Below are positions 46,001 to 56,434 of a DNA stretch of 64,000 nucleotides, in pieces. The notes beneath the pieces are model-generated. The model did no database searches and was not told the origin of the DNA. It saw only the letters and a program-made list of their open reading frames with translations. Position 1 is the stretch's first letter, and every line of letters starts with the position of its first letter. Position numbers and translations under genes: made by a program. Source of the stretch: Litsea cubeba (taxonomy: Eukaryota; Streptophyta; Magnoliopsida; Laurales; Lauraceae); assembly GCA_012931725.1 (NCBI GenBank), contig CM022946.1, positions 133,945,165-134,009,164 of the forward strand. The letters are read 5' to 3'.

Positions 46001-47902
46001 CTGTAATTTGATGAATTTTTCCTTATCACCTGTCATATGGCTTGAACAGCCACTATCAAGGACCCATGGTGCTGTCTTCTTTTGTGCATTGAATGCCGTT
46101 TGCACAATGAGAGATTCCTTGGAATTATCTTCCCTTTTCTTTGCCCTCCATGCCTTAACTAACTTGGGTTTCTTTTTAACCTGAAATTGGTTAGCAATAG
46201 GCAACCTACAATCCCTAGCCAAGTGTCCATAATTATGACACTTATAGCACTCAATTTTGTGGCTGTATAGGATTGAAAAAGGGTTCCTAGTCACAAATGG
46301 GCTGTTTCTAACATAGAATTTGCATTTAGCCCTTTTATGTCCATATCTATTACAATGATAGCAATAACCATAGAATCTGAACATTCTTCCTTTCTTAGGT
46401 GGCTGGTTAAACTCCACAAACCTTTTCTTATTGACCATCTCAATACTAGGCTGAATTTGAAGCTTTGTAGCCTTGAGAGGTGTAGCACTTTGTTTCATAA
46501 ACAAAGAAGGTGCAGCTTTAGAGGACTCTCCGGTCTCAAATCCAATACCAAATTTATTGTGGAAGGGCTTTTGAACTTTCAGAATTTCATTGAGTTTCAT
46601 TGTCCCTTCAATCGCTTGGAGCACTTTGAGTTTTTGGCTATTTTCCAAGTTTTCAGCCTTTGCTCTAGCGATTTCAGTTTCAAGTTTCATAACCTCTTCC
46701 TTTTTGATACTTATTTGATTTTCAAGGACTTCCACCATTCTTTTATATTCTTCAACTTGAGTTTTCAAAGCAATAACTGAACTTTCAAATTCATGAAGAA
46801 GTTTCAGATTTTTCTTACTTATTTTTCGTTCCATGCTAAGCTCCTCAAGTGCGGCAATGAGTTCTTCTTTAAGATTGACCTCAGCCTCCTCTTCCTCTTC
46901 CGGCTCTTGCTCCTCTTCTTCTTCAACAGTAACCATGAAGAGAGCTTCAGTTGCCTCGGCTGATTCATCGTCGTCTGAAGTTTTAGACGAGCTGTCATTA
47001 TATTGACTGATGAAGCTTTTTGCTTTGCCCCTCTTTCTGAAATTTTTCTTCCATTTACTCTTATCAACATAAGAGTCATCATCATTGTTTTCTTTCAACG
47101 GACACTTCGCAGCAAAGTGACCAACACCGCCACAATTGAAGCATTTAAAGGGTAGCTTCCCTTTGTACTTTCCATTGCTTCCTTTCTTCAGCTTTCTAAC
47201 TAATTGAGCCTCAAGCTCATCATCATCAGTATCAGCATCATGACCAGCAGTCTCTTTTCCCTTTTTCTGAACTTTGAAGGCCGCTTCTCTATCAGATGAA
47301 GACGTCTTACCTATGCGCATCTCATAGGCAGTGAGTGAACCATGCAACTCATCCATGGTAAATTCATTCAGATCCTTGGCTTCTTCTATGGCTGAAACTT
47401 TTGAATCAAACCGGGGAAGAAGAGATCTTAGAACCTTTTTTACGATGACTGGTTCTTTAATCTCCTCCCCTAGTCCACGAATGTCATTCGTGACTTCATT
47501 CACTCGTTGCATATACGAGTCAACATTCTCACTTTCCTCCATGCGAAGAGATTCGAATTGAGAGCGATGAGTTTGCAATTTTGCTTCTTTGATCTTCTCA
47601 TCTCCTTCATGAATGCTTTTCAACTTGTCCCATACTTCCTTGGCTGTTTTGCATGCAATTACCTTGACCAGCTCGCTGTCCACAAGGCCACTAAAGAGTG
47701 CATTCTGCGCCTTGGAGTCGTTGTCTGCTAACTTCTTCGTTGCAGCATCAGTGGGTACGATGGCAGTATTGTAACCGACTCTGACAGTCTCCCAGACATC
47801 ATAGCCAAGTGATTTGATGAAAGCCTGCATTCTGATCTTCCAGAAGAAGTAATTAGAACCATCAAACAAAGGTGCTTTCTTATTCCCTGTATTGGTTGCC
47901 AT
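43043..47902 (-). CDS. Copia Gag-protease-integrase-RT-RNaseH polyprotein of element G, intact frame
   Basis: 1,619 codons from the ATG at 47902, with no internal stop. Numbered from four codons upstream of that ATG: UBN2-type Gag (about 15-200), zinc knuckle (258-271), acidic stretch and coiled coil (about 330-440), two further CCHC knuckles (518-531, 556-569), protease DSG (620-622), GAG-pre-integrase HLNF segment, integrase core (DYTR, RSDRGG, GVVEWKNRT), RT, and RNase H (YSDADWAG, ADIFTKP). The extended gag with coiled coil resembles SIRE/Maximus gags, but no env-like ORF follows. Oddities: the RT active site reads CVDD where YVDD is usual, and integrase has EWKNRT where ERKNRT is usual. 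Both are single-residue changes at conserved sites, so the frame may be complete yet poorly active. Confidence 0.93.
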   Translation of the reverse strand: MATNTGNKKAPLFDGSNYFFWKIRMQAFIKSLGYDVWETVRVGYNTAIVPTDAATKKLADNDSKAQNALFSGLVDSELVKVIACKTAKEVWDKLKSIHEGDEKIKEAKLQTHRSQFESLRMEESENVDSYMQRVNEVTNDIRGLGEEIKEPVIVKKVLRSLLPRFDSKVSAIEEAKDLNEFTMDELHGSLTAYEMRIGKTSSSDREAAFKVQKKGKETAGHDADTDDDELEAQLVRKLKKGSNGKYKGKLPFKCFNCGGVGHFAAKCPLKENNDDDSYVDKSKWKKNFRKRGKAKSFISQYNDSSSKTSDDDESAEATEALFMVTVEEEEEQEPEEEEEAEVNLKEELIAALEELSMERKISKKNLKLLHEFESSVIALKTQVEEYKRMVEVLENQISIKKEEVMKLETEIARAKAENLENSQKLKVLQAIEGTMKLNEILKVQKPFHNKFGIGFETGESSKAAPSLFMKQSATPLKATKLQIQPSIEMVNKKRFVEFNQPPKKGRMFRFYGYCYHCNRYGHKRAKCKFYVRNSPFVTRNPFSILYSHKIECYKCHNYGHLARDCRLPIANQFQVKKKPKLVKAWRAKKREDNSKESLIVQTAFNAQKKTAPWVLDSGCSSHMTGDKEKFIKLQYYEGGSVKFGNNDGAKICGKGVVQLKTNKIRSDEVLYVSGLRHNLLSVNQICDKGHEVVFTKNGFAIKKCSNGKTVATRSRTAGNLYTLSDGAEKTCLMSQTEESWLWHKRLGHLNFDNMSKICNSKAVRGMSTVEKRSNPICDSCQKGKQTRVMFKSKEHHSKKPLELVHTDLCGPMRTQSTNGDKYFMLFIDDYTRMTWVLFLKHKHQALDRFKVFKAQVENMLGKRIKILRSDRGGKFTSEEFTNYCEHHGIQRQYSAPRTPQQNGVVEWKNRTVQEMARTMLTESKLADKYWKEAIHTAVYIQNRCLIRPHEDKTPYELWFRRKATVKHFRVFGSKCYIKRLEQNPGKFDERADEGIFLGYSSSSKAYRCLNKRTRKIIESADVRIDENHESKNGTHYDSPVYEDSSEIDDEVAEPNDSEKSKDDSEDATPRKKSTWVEQHPKDQIIGDPEAGVKTRQSVVSNYSLVSTIEPKTVAEASLDESWLKAMHEELEQIEKNSTWELVFRPTDKNVIGTKWVFRNKLNEDGQVIRNKARLVCKGYAQVEGIDFEETFAPVARLEAIRMFLALAAYKTFKVFQMDVKSAFLNGLLEEEVYIEQPDGFLISKNSDLVCKLKKALYGLKQAPRAWYARLDLYLRKNGFGKGLVDSNLYVKIESSKQLVVIVCVDDIIFGGNDEEMCRNFAEEMKKEFEMSMLGELKFFLGLQVQQLKHGIFISQMKYIKEMLKRFNMEDSKPVSTPMTTNTKLSKDDKGSSVDHTTYRSMIGSLLYLTATRPDLLQAVCMVARFQAPPTETHLTVVKRIFRYLKGTMELGIWYPKGKSFTLVAYSDADWAGCIIDRKSTSGGAFYLGERLVAWHSKKQDSVSLSTAEAEYIAAATCCTQVLWMRQMLSDLGVPTTDPMPILCDNTSAIHISKNPVQHSRTKHVAIRYHFLKEKVAGGEVKLEYVPTTEQVADIFTKPLPKEVFEYLRKKLGVTHSPNP

Positions 47903-47955
47903 GTGATTTGACAAGAGATCACCCTTAGCGTGTTAAGCTTATCAAGGGAAACTTT

Positions 47956-47967
47956 GCTCTGATACCA
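47956..47967 (-). other. Primer-binding site of element G (initiator-Met tRNA)
   Basis: TGGTATCAGAGC on the minus strand, two bases inside the 5' LTR; the classic plant copia primer site. The leader from here to the ATG is only about 55 bases. Confidence 0.93.
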
Positions 47968-47969
47968 AT

Positions 47970-49039
47970 TGTTAGATATCGCGATCACTGAGAGGGGGGG
48001 TGAATCAGTGATTCCTTAAAAACAGGTCCAATTTAACAACAAAAGCAAATGAAATCACACAAAGACACCAGATTTAACGTGGTTCACCAAAAGGCTACGT
48101 CCACGGTTCAAAGACTGTCCGAACACCGATCCGGAACAGATCTGAATCTATTTAGTCGCACCAACGACAAAGAGCACCAACCCTTAAGTTTCAGATAGCA
48201 CCAACTATCTAGGAAGCACCTACTCCCTTTACAATTTATCTGCACCAACAGATAGGATCACCAAACCCCAGACACCAAGCACCAACTTGATGTTCTACAG
48301 AAATAAAGTAGAGAACTTTTTCTACAGCCCTTCCCCTCTACAATCTCTCTCTCTCAATCCCTTACAAATTGAAATTTAAAGCATAAAAAGAGAGACACTT
48401 ATCTATGGATGAATCACCATCTTCATGAGCACATTCTCGTCCACACTTGCTGTAGAAACGTGCAACACAGCAGCACACTGCAACACCTTCTTCTCCAATC
48501 ACTCTTCTCTCCAAAACTCCTCTGTTTTGTTCTCTCTTCTCTTCTGTGTACTTGAAAACGAACCAATCAAGCCTTTATATAGGTTATGGTAACCCTTAAG
48601 AGTGTTCAAAATAGGCTAGAATTCGTTTAGAAAGGGTCCCAAACGAAATACACAAGATTCCTGAATTTTCGTGCACAACTTCTAATTTCTGCGCAATTCT
48701 GGTTCCCGTACTCGGTCGACCTCATGGGGTCCCCGGTCGACCGGCGACACACTGTGTCACAAAATAACTGGGAGCTAACTGAAACTGCCTTCTGCAGAGT
48801 TCTCTTTCCCGGTCGACCGCGTGGGGTCCTCGGTCGACCGGACACACTGCTTCAGGAATTCTGATTCCTGAACTGTTTTAGCTCTGTTTTTTTTTTTTTT
48901 TTGAAGCTCTATCAACACCACACTATCAACATCACACTTGTGACATTGTGTTGACAATAATTCCAACATAAAATGATACTTGAGATACTAAACACTCCAA
49001 TGCTTCATAAAACTTCTCAAGGCATCTCAAATTCCAACA
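47970..49039 (-). repeat. 5' LTR of copia element G (1,070 bp)
   Basis: TGTTAGATAT...TTCCAACA on the plus strand. TATATAAAG at 48573-48581 (minus) is the likely promoter. It carries two blocks with CGGTCGACC/CCGGTCGACCGG palindromes about 100 bp apart (about 48713-48745 and 48810-48841). Confidence 0.93.
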
Positions 49040-50190
49040 TGTCAGAGGATTTGGTGTCTCAAAAGTATGAATTTTGGAAAATACCAGAGGCTGAGCGCTT
49101 CGAATCGCGAAAAAACGGCGAAAACCGGGGTTTCCGGGGCCTTCCCGGCGACCCCGGGCTCCAGGGTCGCAGGCTTTTCCCCCTTTTTGTCCCGTTTTGT
49201 GTCCGTTTTTGCTGTTTTTCGATTCTTTTTTCTTCTGTATTTTTCCTTGACATTTTTGACCATTTATTGGCCTGATTTCCCTGTAAGAAACCTGATGAGA
49301 ATCCTTGCATTTTATTTTGCAAAGTTTCCAATTTCCTGAGAAAGCCGAAGACTTTGTCGCGCAGAGCTGCCGATTTTCTGTCAGAAGCTGAAACTAGGAC
49401 AAACGATGTCGGAATGACCTGAAATTTGGTGTGAAGCCTCTTGAGCAATAAATAAGACCAACATAGGCTTTTGTTTGAGTTTTGAAGCCTTTTGGGGTCC
49501 TATCACCAGTAGACTCGCTTTTGTCGCGATGAAGATGTCGCGGTTTGATGTGCGGTCAACCGATGTCCGATTGACTTAAAATTTGACAGGGAACCTATTG
49601 GAGTCATTTTAAGATAATCCATAGGCTCTGTCTTGGAAACCATGGTCCCGGAGAGCTTTGCCGCCGAGAGGCCTGATTTGGCTTCCGAGCGTCAAACTAT
49701 GGTCAAATGTTGTCGAAATGACCTGAAATTTGACGTGTAGCCCTTTATAAGCATTTTGAAGCCGTCCATGTGCTCTATCTGATGAGTAATGGCCTCGGTG
49801 GTTCTCGCCGTCGAGAGGCTTGATTTAGCTGTTCGAGGGTTGATGTAGGGTCAAACGTTGTCGGTTTGACTCGGAACTTGACGTGGAGCCTTTTGGAAGT
49901 ATTTTGAGACTATCCATCGGCTCTGATCGAAGATTTGGTGTCTCCGATGCTTTCGCCGTCGGGAGCTCCTTTTCGGCTGCAGGAGAAGCGAAGTTAGGCC
50001 AAATGATTTTGAAATGGCCGGAAACTTCTTGTGTACTCCTCTTTTGGCTGTATTGAAGGATCTTGCAGTTTTTGTTTGACTCTGACAAGATTTGATTTTT
50101 TGGAAGTAGCATTGCCTATTTATGGCAGGTTGCGACTTCATGTAGCTCTTTCGATCTTGAAGAGGCAAAGTGACATTTTTGGTGTCAACA
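49040..50190 (-). repeat. 5' LTR of element C, part 2 (right of copia G)
   Basis: Resumes with the duplicated TGTCA (49040-49044) and runs to the LTR start at 50190. The GC-rich palindrome block is shortened compared with LTR2 (about 49140-49180). Confidence 0.9.
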
Positions 50191-52001
50191 TTATCTAAAA
50201 ACCATATCTTGAGCCTCTCTTTCCGAGCCTTCTTGGAAGCTGGTCTTAGCTCGGTTGTCATCACCTGTTTGCTGTGCGAAGCCTTCCTCGCCTCGGCACG
50301 AGCTTGATTGCTTCCCTTTGGCGCGGACGCTAGGTGAATGACATTGATGATGCCCTTCGGCTCATCGCTGTCCTGATCGTCATCATTTCAGCGCTGAGCT
50401 CGGTTGTTATTTCCACCTTCTTCTTTAATGTAGTCCTTCAAGTGCCCATCTTTGATGAGCTTTTCAAGGTGGGACTTGAAGGCCATGCAGTCTTCGGTTC
50501 TGTGTCCATTTTGCTTGTGATAGGCGCAGAACTTGCTCTGATCACGTGTGGAATGATCGCCCTTCATCGGCTACGGCCACTTGAAGAACGGCTGTGACTT
50601 GTTCCTTCCAAGGAGCTTATGGATCGGCTCCTTAAAGATCGTGTTTACAGCCTTGTAGGAGGCAACAGCGGGCTTGGACTTCTCACTGCCCCCCGAGGCC
50701 AAGGTCATCGCTGAACTTGTCGATGCCTTGTTTCGGTCCACCCCCTCCTTCCGAGATGATTTCTTGTCTTTCTTGGGGGTTCTGTCTTCCTGCCAGAGGC
50801 CAAAGCTTTCCCGAGCTTGGGCCTCGTCTTCTTCTTACTCAATAAATTGGTTCACCCTGGCCATCAGTGCCTTCACCGTGACCACGGGGAACCGAACCAA
50901 GTCCCTTCGAAACTCGTTGCCTGGCGGTAGAGCTTGTTTGAAAGACTTAATTGCAACCTTATCAGTGGCGTCTTCGACTTGGCTATATATGGTCCAAAGC
51001 CTTTTGGTGAACTGTGTGATGTTCTCGGTCTACTTCATTCTGAGGGCCATTATGTCGTCGTCCGTTTTGTGGATGACTCTGTGTGCCTGGAATTTTTCCA
51101 CGAAGGAATTTCAGAGCTGCCGCCAGCTCGAAACTGACCCCTCTGGAAGTGCACAGAACCACTTTAAGGGAAGGTCTCCTAGACTAGAAGAGAAAACTCT
51201 ACAGTTTAGATGACCTATATCGCCCCAAACTGACATCCTTTGAGTAAAGTGTCGGAGAAGTGCTGCTGGGTCTGAGGTCCCATCGTAAAGAACGAACCTC
51301 GGGACACTGAACTTTTCAGGGAGGGAAAAGTTCCTTATTTCTTGAGAGAAGGGAGATGTGCCAAGATCCTCAGTGTCGTAGGCGTTTAGTCGATCCGGGG
51401 TGAAACCGATCACCTCCATGTTCCGCTGGACTATTTGTTTGACTTGTCAGTCAAGCCATTCTCTCAAGTCGTCATTGTTCTCCGGGCTTTGTTTCAACCT
51501 TTTTGAGTTTGGATCCAAGTGGCTGCTACTCGATCCCTCATCGTAAGCTCTATCGCGCCTCTTGTTATTCAGGATTTGCCTCAAATCCTGTTCAACCGGA
51601 GGAGCTCGGTTGCATCTAGGGGGTGGAGTCGTGGCCTTTGTCTTCTTCTGGAGTTGCTGCCCGAGTTGACGAATCAACTCTTCATTCTCTTGGATAACAA
51701 GGTTTTGAGCCCTGATATTTGTGAGGAGCGAGTTGCCATCATCGTCGCCGTTAGTCTGGTGACGGGATTGATATGATACGTTCGGTACTGGGGAATTATC
51801 ATGTCGAGGATGTTCCGGAAGATGATCACTTTGTTGGGGAGGTGCCGTCACCCCCCTTGAGGATGAACCTGACTGAATCTCAGGCCTTTCCACGCTCGCC
51901 GCACCGGACTTTGCCTCGGATCTCCTTTGACGAGGAATCAATGGCAATACCGGTGGTAAGGTTCTTGATGATTCTTTGCCCTTTCTAATTTTTGAAGACA
52001 T
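50191..52001 (-). pseudogene. Gag of element E, decayed
   Basis: ATG at 52001. The first frame (to 51450) is Ser/Pro/Gln-rich. After an in-frame TGA (51447-51449) it continues with a retrotrans_gag domain containing YDGTSDPAALLRHF and ALPEGSVSSW. A frameshift near 51110-51120 and further stops follow, then a C-terminal part with a knuckle-like CAYHKQNGHRTEDC and HLEKLIKDGHLKDYI (about 50400-50560). Homology resumes in other frames after each break, so this is one gene with several lesions. Cut by the C insertion. Confidence 0.75.
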
Positions 52002-52026
52002 GATGTTTGTGATTTTGATTCAATCG

Positions 52027-52045
52027 ATTCCCACAGATGGCGCCA
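52027..52045 (-). other. Primer-binding site of element E
   Basis: TGGCGCCATCTGTGGGAAT on the minus strand, two bases after the LTR end, close to the TGGCGCC-type site common in plant gypsy elements. Confidence 0.8.
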
Positions 52046-52047
52046 AT

Positions 52048-52836
52048 TGTAAGTGCCTAAATTAATACGGGCTTAAAAGGATGGATTAGGATCTCCATAA
52101 AGTTCCTTGAGGAAGATTGAATGCTCGAGACCTGAAAGGGAAGGAGAAACAAAGATCAGAGACCCTAGCTGCAGTCAGCCAAAGGCACTCCGATACCTAA
52201 GTTAGTTCCACAACTAGACAAAGGATGAAGAAGAATGGAAAGCTTAGAATATGGGTGTGTGTCAGCTTCAGCATAAGCATAAGCGTACCTATTCTGGGTT
52301 AGCCCTTTCCATATATATAGGTTGAGAGTCCTCGGACTCTTGGTAGGGAGTCCCATTACTCTTGGCAGGATACTTGAGAAGTACTGTCCCATCAGACCTC
52401 ACCTTTCCTTAATGGTAGTCCCATTGGACCTTACCCTGTTGACTTTGGGAGTAGAGTCCCATCGGACCTTACCCTGGTTGACCTTGGAGGTAGAGTTCCA
52501 TCGGACCTTACCTTGATGTAGACGTAGCCACCGGGTAATGATAACTTTTTATCTCTATCCGATGCATGTCACTATCACTCAACACGTTCTGTAACGTGAT
52601 TGAGTCTCTATAGAGGTACAATTGTCAGTGCTCGTCTCGGTTAACCGTACCGAATTGAAGATGGTACCGAGGTCGGGCATGACCTTAATATGGAAGCACT
52701 CTGGCACTAATACCGAGGTGCATTCTGGCACTATTGTCGAGGTGCACAAGACCGAGACCAAGACATGCCTAGTGTACTATTACCGAAACTAGGATAATCT
52801 CGGTAGATAATCTCAGTATCTTGGAAATATCCCACA
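52048..52836 (-). repeat. 5' LTR of element E (about 790 bp)
   Basis: The plus strand starts TGTAAGTGCC at 52048 next to the primer site and probably ends CCCACA at 52836. TATATATA at 52312-52319 is the likely promoter. Three or four direct repeats of roughly 55 bp with CCCATCGGACCTTACC lie at about 52385-52515. The far end could shift by up to about 15 bases. Confidence 0.65.
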
Positions 52837-52851
52837 CAATCACCACAAACA

Positions 52852-53330
52852 TGGTACACTGACAGTGGTGCAACAAATCATATTACTGCTAATCTTGGAA
52901 ATCTCTCTCTGCAGTCAGAATATCATGGCCATGACAATGTTGCTGTAGGCAATGGAACATGTTTGCAAATAGCGAATACGGGTTCAAGTACTCTTATCGC
53001 CCCCATCTTCTAATTTCAAACTAAGCAACAAACTTCATTGTCCTATTGCCTCTGCAAATTTATTATCTGTTCATAGATTTGCTATAGATAATAATTGTCA
53101 TTTTATATTTACATCCAACTATTTTATTGCGAAGGGCATGTAACATTACGGGGAGGACACTTTTACAAGGGCCGAGTGAAAATGGGTTGTATCACATCCA
53201 TCTTCAACATTCCATCAGTGAATCACGTTGTCTCACTACATTTCTTTGGTGTATGTGCATCAACCTCAATTTGGCATCTTTGTTTGGGTCATCCGCCCTT
53301 CCTGTTATTCAACAAATAAAAAGATCTTAT
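52852..53330 (+). pseudogene. Copia relic H: protease and pre-integrase fragment
   Basis: Translation from 52852 reads WYTDSGATNHIT (copia protease site) and continues to about 53012. After frame changes come GRTLLQGPSENGLYHIHLQ (about 53142-53200) and WHLCLGHP (about 53272), the GAG-pre-integrase region. Several frameshifts and stops make it an old relic. Confidence 0.75.
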
Positions 53331-53782
53331 GACATTCCAATAAAGGGCTCAATTAAATTAAAAAGGAGAGGAACTCCACAGTTGAGCATACCTACATTTC
53401 AAAATAAGCACCCTCTATGTATAAGTGGTGCCCTCAAATTATACGTCTATCCAAGTTTATTCCATGGCTGGATTGATTGTTTGATGGAAAACATGAAACC
53501 CCATCTTATATTCATTATCACATTTTTCATGAAACAATCAATCTTGCAGTGGAACAAACTAGGATTGCTAGGATTACGTAAGATTTGAGGATCCCCTATA
53601 TATGTAGAGGCTGTTTATTTTGTATAATTCAAATTTCGATAGGTGTTCCCCATTGTGGAGTTCTAGTCATTTAACTCAAGGTTTCTATAAGTTATAAAGC
53701 CTTAGTGGAACTGGAGTCAGAGTCTTGGTTGAAATGACATGCTAGCATTTTTTGTTTGGCAAGTTGTAATCTTCGTAACCCT
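53331..53782. other. Unassigned sequence between copia relic and tRNA-like segment
   Basis: An open frame runs to about 53588, but I recognise no domain; it could be further decayed copia or unrelated DNA. I see nothing else here. Confidence 0.4.
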
Positions 53783-53842
53783 GAGGGGTAGCTCAGCTGG
53801 CCTAGGACCACGGATTGCCCTCGGAGGTTGAAGGTTTGAAAC
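53783..53842 (+). repeat. tRNA-like segment, possibly a SINE head fragment
   Basis: TAGCTCAGCTGG (53789-53800) matches a pol III A box, and GGTTTGAAAC (53833-53842) is a degenerate B box 44 bases downstream. It does not fold into a convincing tRNA cloverleaf. The D LTR begins seven bases later. Confidence 0.4.
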
Positions 53843-53848
53843 TGTGCT

Positions 53849-56434
53849 TGATGGACCGGCGCATTCTGCCTGGTTCTACCGAGGTCGGCGGACGTGGGAG
53901 TCCGTTGGGTCCGACCCTTTCGTAACTGGGGGGCAGAGGCGTGCATCAACATTTCTTTTGTGTGGGTGTGCCAGATTTTCTATTTTTACTTGGAATTGTA
54001 AGTGGTGATCCGGAGATCAACCTTCGCAAGTAAAAAAGAAATCAACTTCTTTCAAGTTTTCCATTGCACATATATTTAAGAAAAGAGACAATTTCTTGAT
54101 TTGCCGTGAAAGGCGATTTTTTTGGCATTTATAGCCGATTTTGGCGCTTATAGCCGATTTTTGGTGTTTATAGCCGATTTACAATTCTTATCAATAATGA
54201 AAGACAAGAGTTGTAATTTTTGTCTCTTTTAAAAAAATACAAACTATAATGAAAAGCAAGAAAAGGAGGATCTAACTTCTCAGGAGATTGTGGAGGACCC
54301 GTTCAGATTGACGGTCGCAAGCCATATGTGGACTTCGCCATCATCCATGCAGATGAGAACAGAGGATGCTATCAATTCGCTTGGCTTGGCTATAACCTTA
54401 GGTTTATAGAGGACAAAGACCAAAAGGAGGTCCTATGTCCAATAAAAAACCAAGTAGACGGGCTGAAAAGCCAAGTCTAAGCCATTTGGAGGCAGAAGGA
54501 GAAGGCAAGGACCTTGGGGGGGGGGGTTACCCCCCCAAGGGACTTTTGTCACCTTGTAGCGGTGGTCGGTGTAGAACTTCCGCAAAGTTTTCTCTCTTTT
54601 CCTTCTCTGAATTTTTGTGCTTTTTTCTGATATGGGATCTGTCTTGTTTTTCCGATCTTTTCTTTCTTTGGAATGCTCTCCTATTTATAGGCTTTTAGGT
54701 AGCCATTTAGGAGGGTTTATGAGCCTTAATTGTCATAAAGCTACATAAAGGGAGGAGTTACAAGATTGAATTCTTTATTTTGTAACTCCTTTTTCTTGGC
54801 TTCAGATTGGCCGGAGGAGATTGAAGGCATTTAATTGCCTTTAATCGCCATGATGGGAGGAGTTTCATGGGTTAAATGCCATGAATCTCTTGACTTGTAA
54901 CTCCCGGATGCTTGCTTCTGATTGGGCCATCCAAAGAAATGGATTAATGACTGTAATAAAGCTAGTCAATTAATCGCATTAAGTGGTCGCCGAGCAGCTG
55001 AAGAGTCGCGGGCCGTGCCGCGTCTTTTGGGATTCTTCCGACGATGATCATCGATGGGTCTTTATGTAGATCGACATCGAATGACCATGTAACTTCAGGT
55101 GTTGGTTGCCAACAGCGGGTCGGTAACATCTGTCCTGTCGATTTCTCGATCGGTCGGGTAGAAAGCACACTTTTTTTGGTTGACTAGTTGGCGATCAATG
55201 TTGATTTTGATACTCTTGATGATTAACCCGTATTTTTTACGGATGTCAGAGGATTTGGTGTCTCAAAAGTATGAATATTGGAAAATACCAGAGGCCGGAC
55301 GCTTCGAATCGCGAAAAAATGGCAAAAAAAGGGGTTTCCGGGCCCACCGGGCGATCCCGGGCCCTAGGGTCGCCGGCGACCCTGGGCCAGGGTCGCAGGG
55401 GTATGCGACCCTGGGGGGGTTTTTCCCCCTTTTGTCCCGTTTTGTGTCCGTTTTACTGTTTTTCGATTCTTTTTTCTTCTGTATTTTTCCTTGACATTTT
55501 TTATCATTTATTGGCCTGATTTCCCTGTAGAAAATCTGATGAGAATCCTTGCATTTTATTTTCCAAAGTTTCCAATTTCCTGAGAAAGCCGAAGACTTTG
55601 TTGCGCAAAGCTGCCAATTTTCCGTCAGAAGCTGAAACTGGGTCAAACGATGTCGGAATGACCTGAAATTAGGGGTGAAGCCTGCTGAGCAATAAATAAG
55701 ACCAACCATAGGCTTTTGTTTGAGTTTTGAAGCCGTTTGGGGGCCCTATCACTAGTAGACTTGCTTTTGTCGCGATGAAGATGTCGCGGTTTGATGTGCG
55801 GTCAACCGATGTCCGATTGACTTGAAATTTGACAGGGAGCCTATTGGAGTCATTTTAAGATGATCCATAGGCTCTGTCTTGGAAACCATGTTCCCGGGGA
55901 GCTTCGCCGCCGAGAGGCCTGATTTGGCTTCCGAGCGTCAAAGTATGGTCAAATGTTGTCGAAATGACCTGAAATTTGACGTGTAGCCCTTTGTAATCAT
56001 TTTGAAGCCGTCCATGTGCTCTATCTGATGAGTGATGGCCTCGGTGGTTCTCACTGCCGAGAGGCTTGATTTAGCTGTTCGAGGGTTGATGTAGGGTCAA
56101 ACGTTGTCGGTTTGACTCGGAACTTGACGTGGAGCCTTTTGAATGTATTTTGAGACCATCCACCGGCTCTGATCGAAGATTTTGTGTCTCCGATGCTTTC
56201 GCCGCCGGGAGCTCCTTTCAGCTGCCGGAGAAGCGAAGTTAGGCCAAATGATTTTGAAATGGCCCGAAACTTCTTGTGTACTCCTCTTTTGGCTGTCTTG
56301 AAGGATCTTGCAGTTTTTGTTTGATTCTGACAAGATTTGATTTTTTTGAAGTAGCATTCCTATTTATGGCAGGTTGCGACTTCATGTAGCTCTTTGGATC
56401 TTGAAGAGGCAAAGTGACATTTTTGGTGTCAACA
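53849..56434 (-). repeat. 3' LTR of element D (2,586 bp)
   Basis: Reverse complement of the family LTR (TGATGGACC...GGTGTCAACA on plus). GC-rich palindrome block at about 55350-55425, TATAAATA on the minus strand at 54682-54689. Confidence 0.92.

Larger units (their letters stand above)
41760..49039 (-). mobile_element. Element G: complete Ty1/copia retrotransposon
   Basis: 7,280 bp bounded by TGTTAGATAT...TTCCAACA LTRs (41760-42727 and 47970-49039) and the TSD TGTCA (41755-41759, 49040-49044). Initiator-Met primer site and polypurine tract are in place and one uninterrupted polyprotein fills the inside. The LTRs differ at about 12 positions by eye, plus a 102-bp deletion. Most complete element here. 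Confidence 0.95.
36311..50190 (-). mobile_element. Element C: Tat-type retrotransposon, same family as A/B, 5' half, with G inserted
   Basis: Reading leftward from 50190: 5' LTR (50190-49040 and 41759-40355, split by copia G), primer site, leader, gag. The right LTR end (GGTGTCAACA at 50181-50190) abuts gag sequence of E, so C inserted into E; the TSD is predicted to be TTATC (50191-50195). Gag is broken at 36311 by the A insertion. The rest of C should lie left of the window. Confidence 0.85.
50191..52836 (-). mobile_element. Element E: 5' end of a second Tat-like gypsy family, interrupted by C
   Basis: Reading leftward: LTR (52836-52048), primer site TGGCGCC..., gag from 52001, cut at 50191 by the C LTR. 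LTR sequence, primer site and gag are all unlike the A-D family. The outer LTR end is approximate because the flank is degenerate. Confidence 0.75.

Noticed and set aside
50334..51776. Plus-strand frames opposite E gag
   Set aside because: No domain; they mirror the gag coding sequence on the other strand, where gag homology is clear.
53783..53842. Functional tRNA gene
   Set aside because: D and anticodon stems do not pair properly and no acceptor stem can be found; at most a tRNA-derived repeat.
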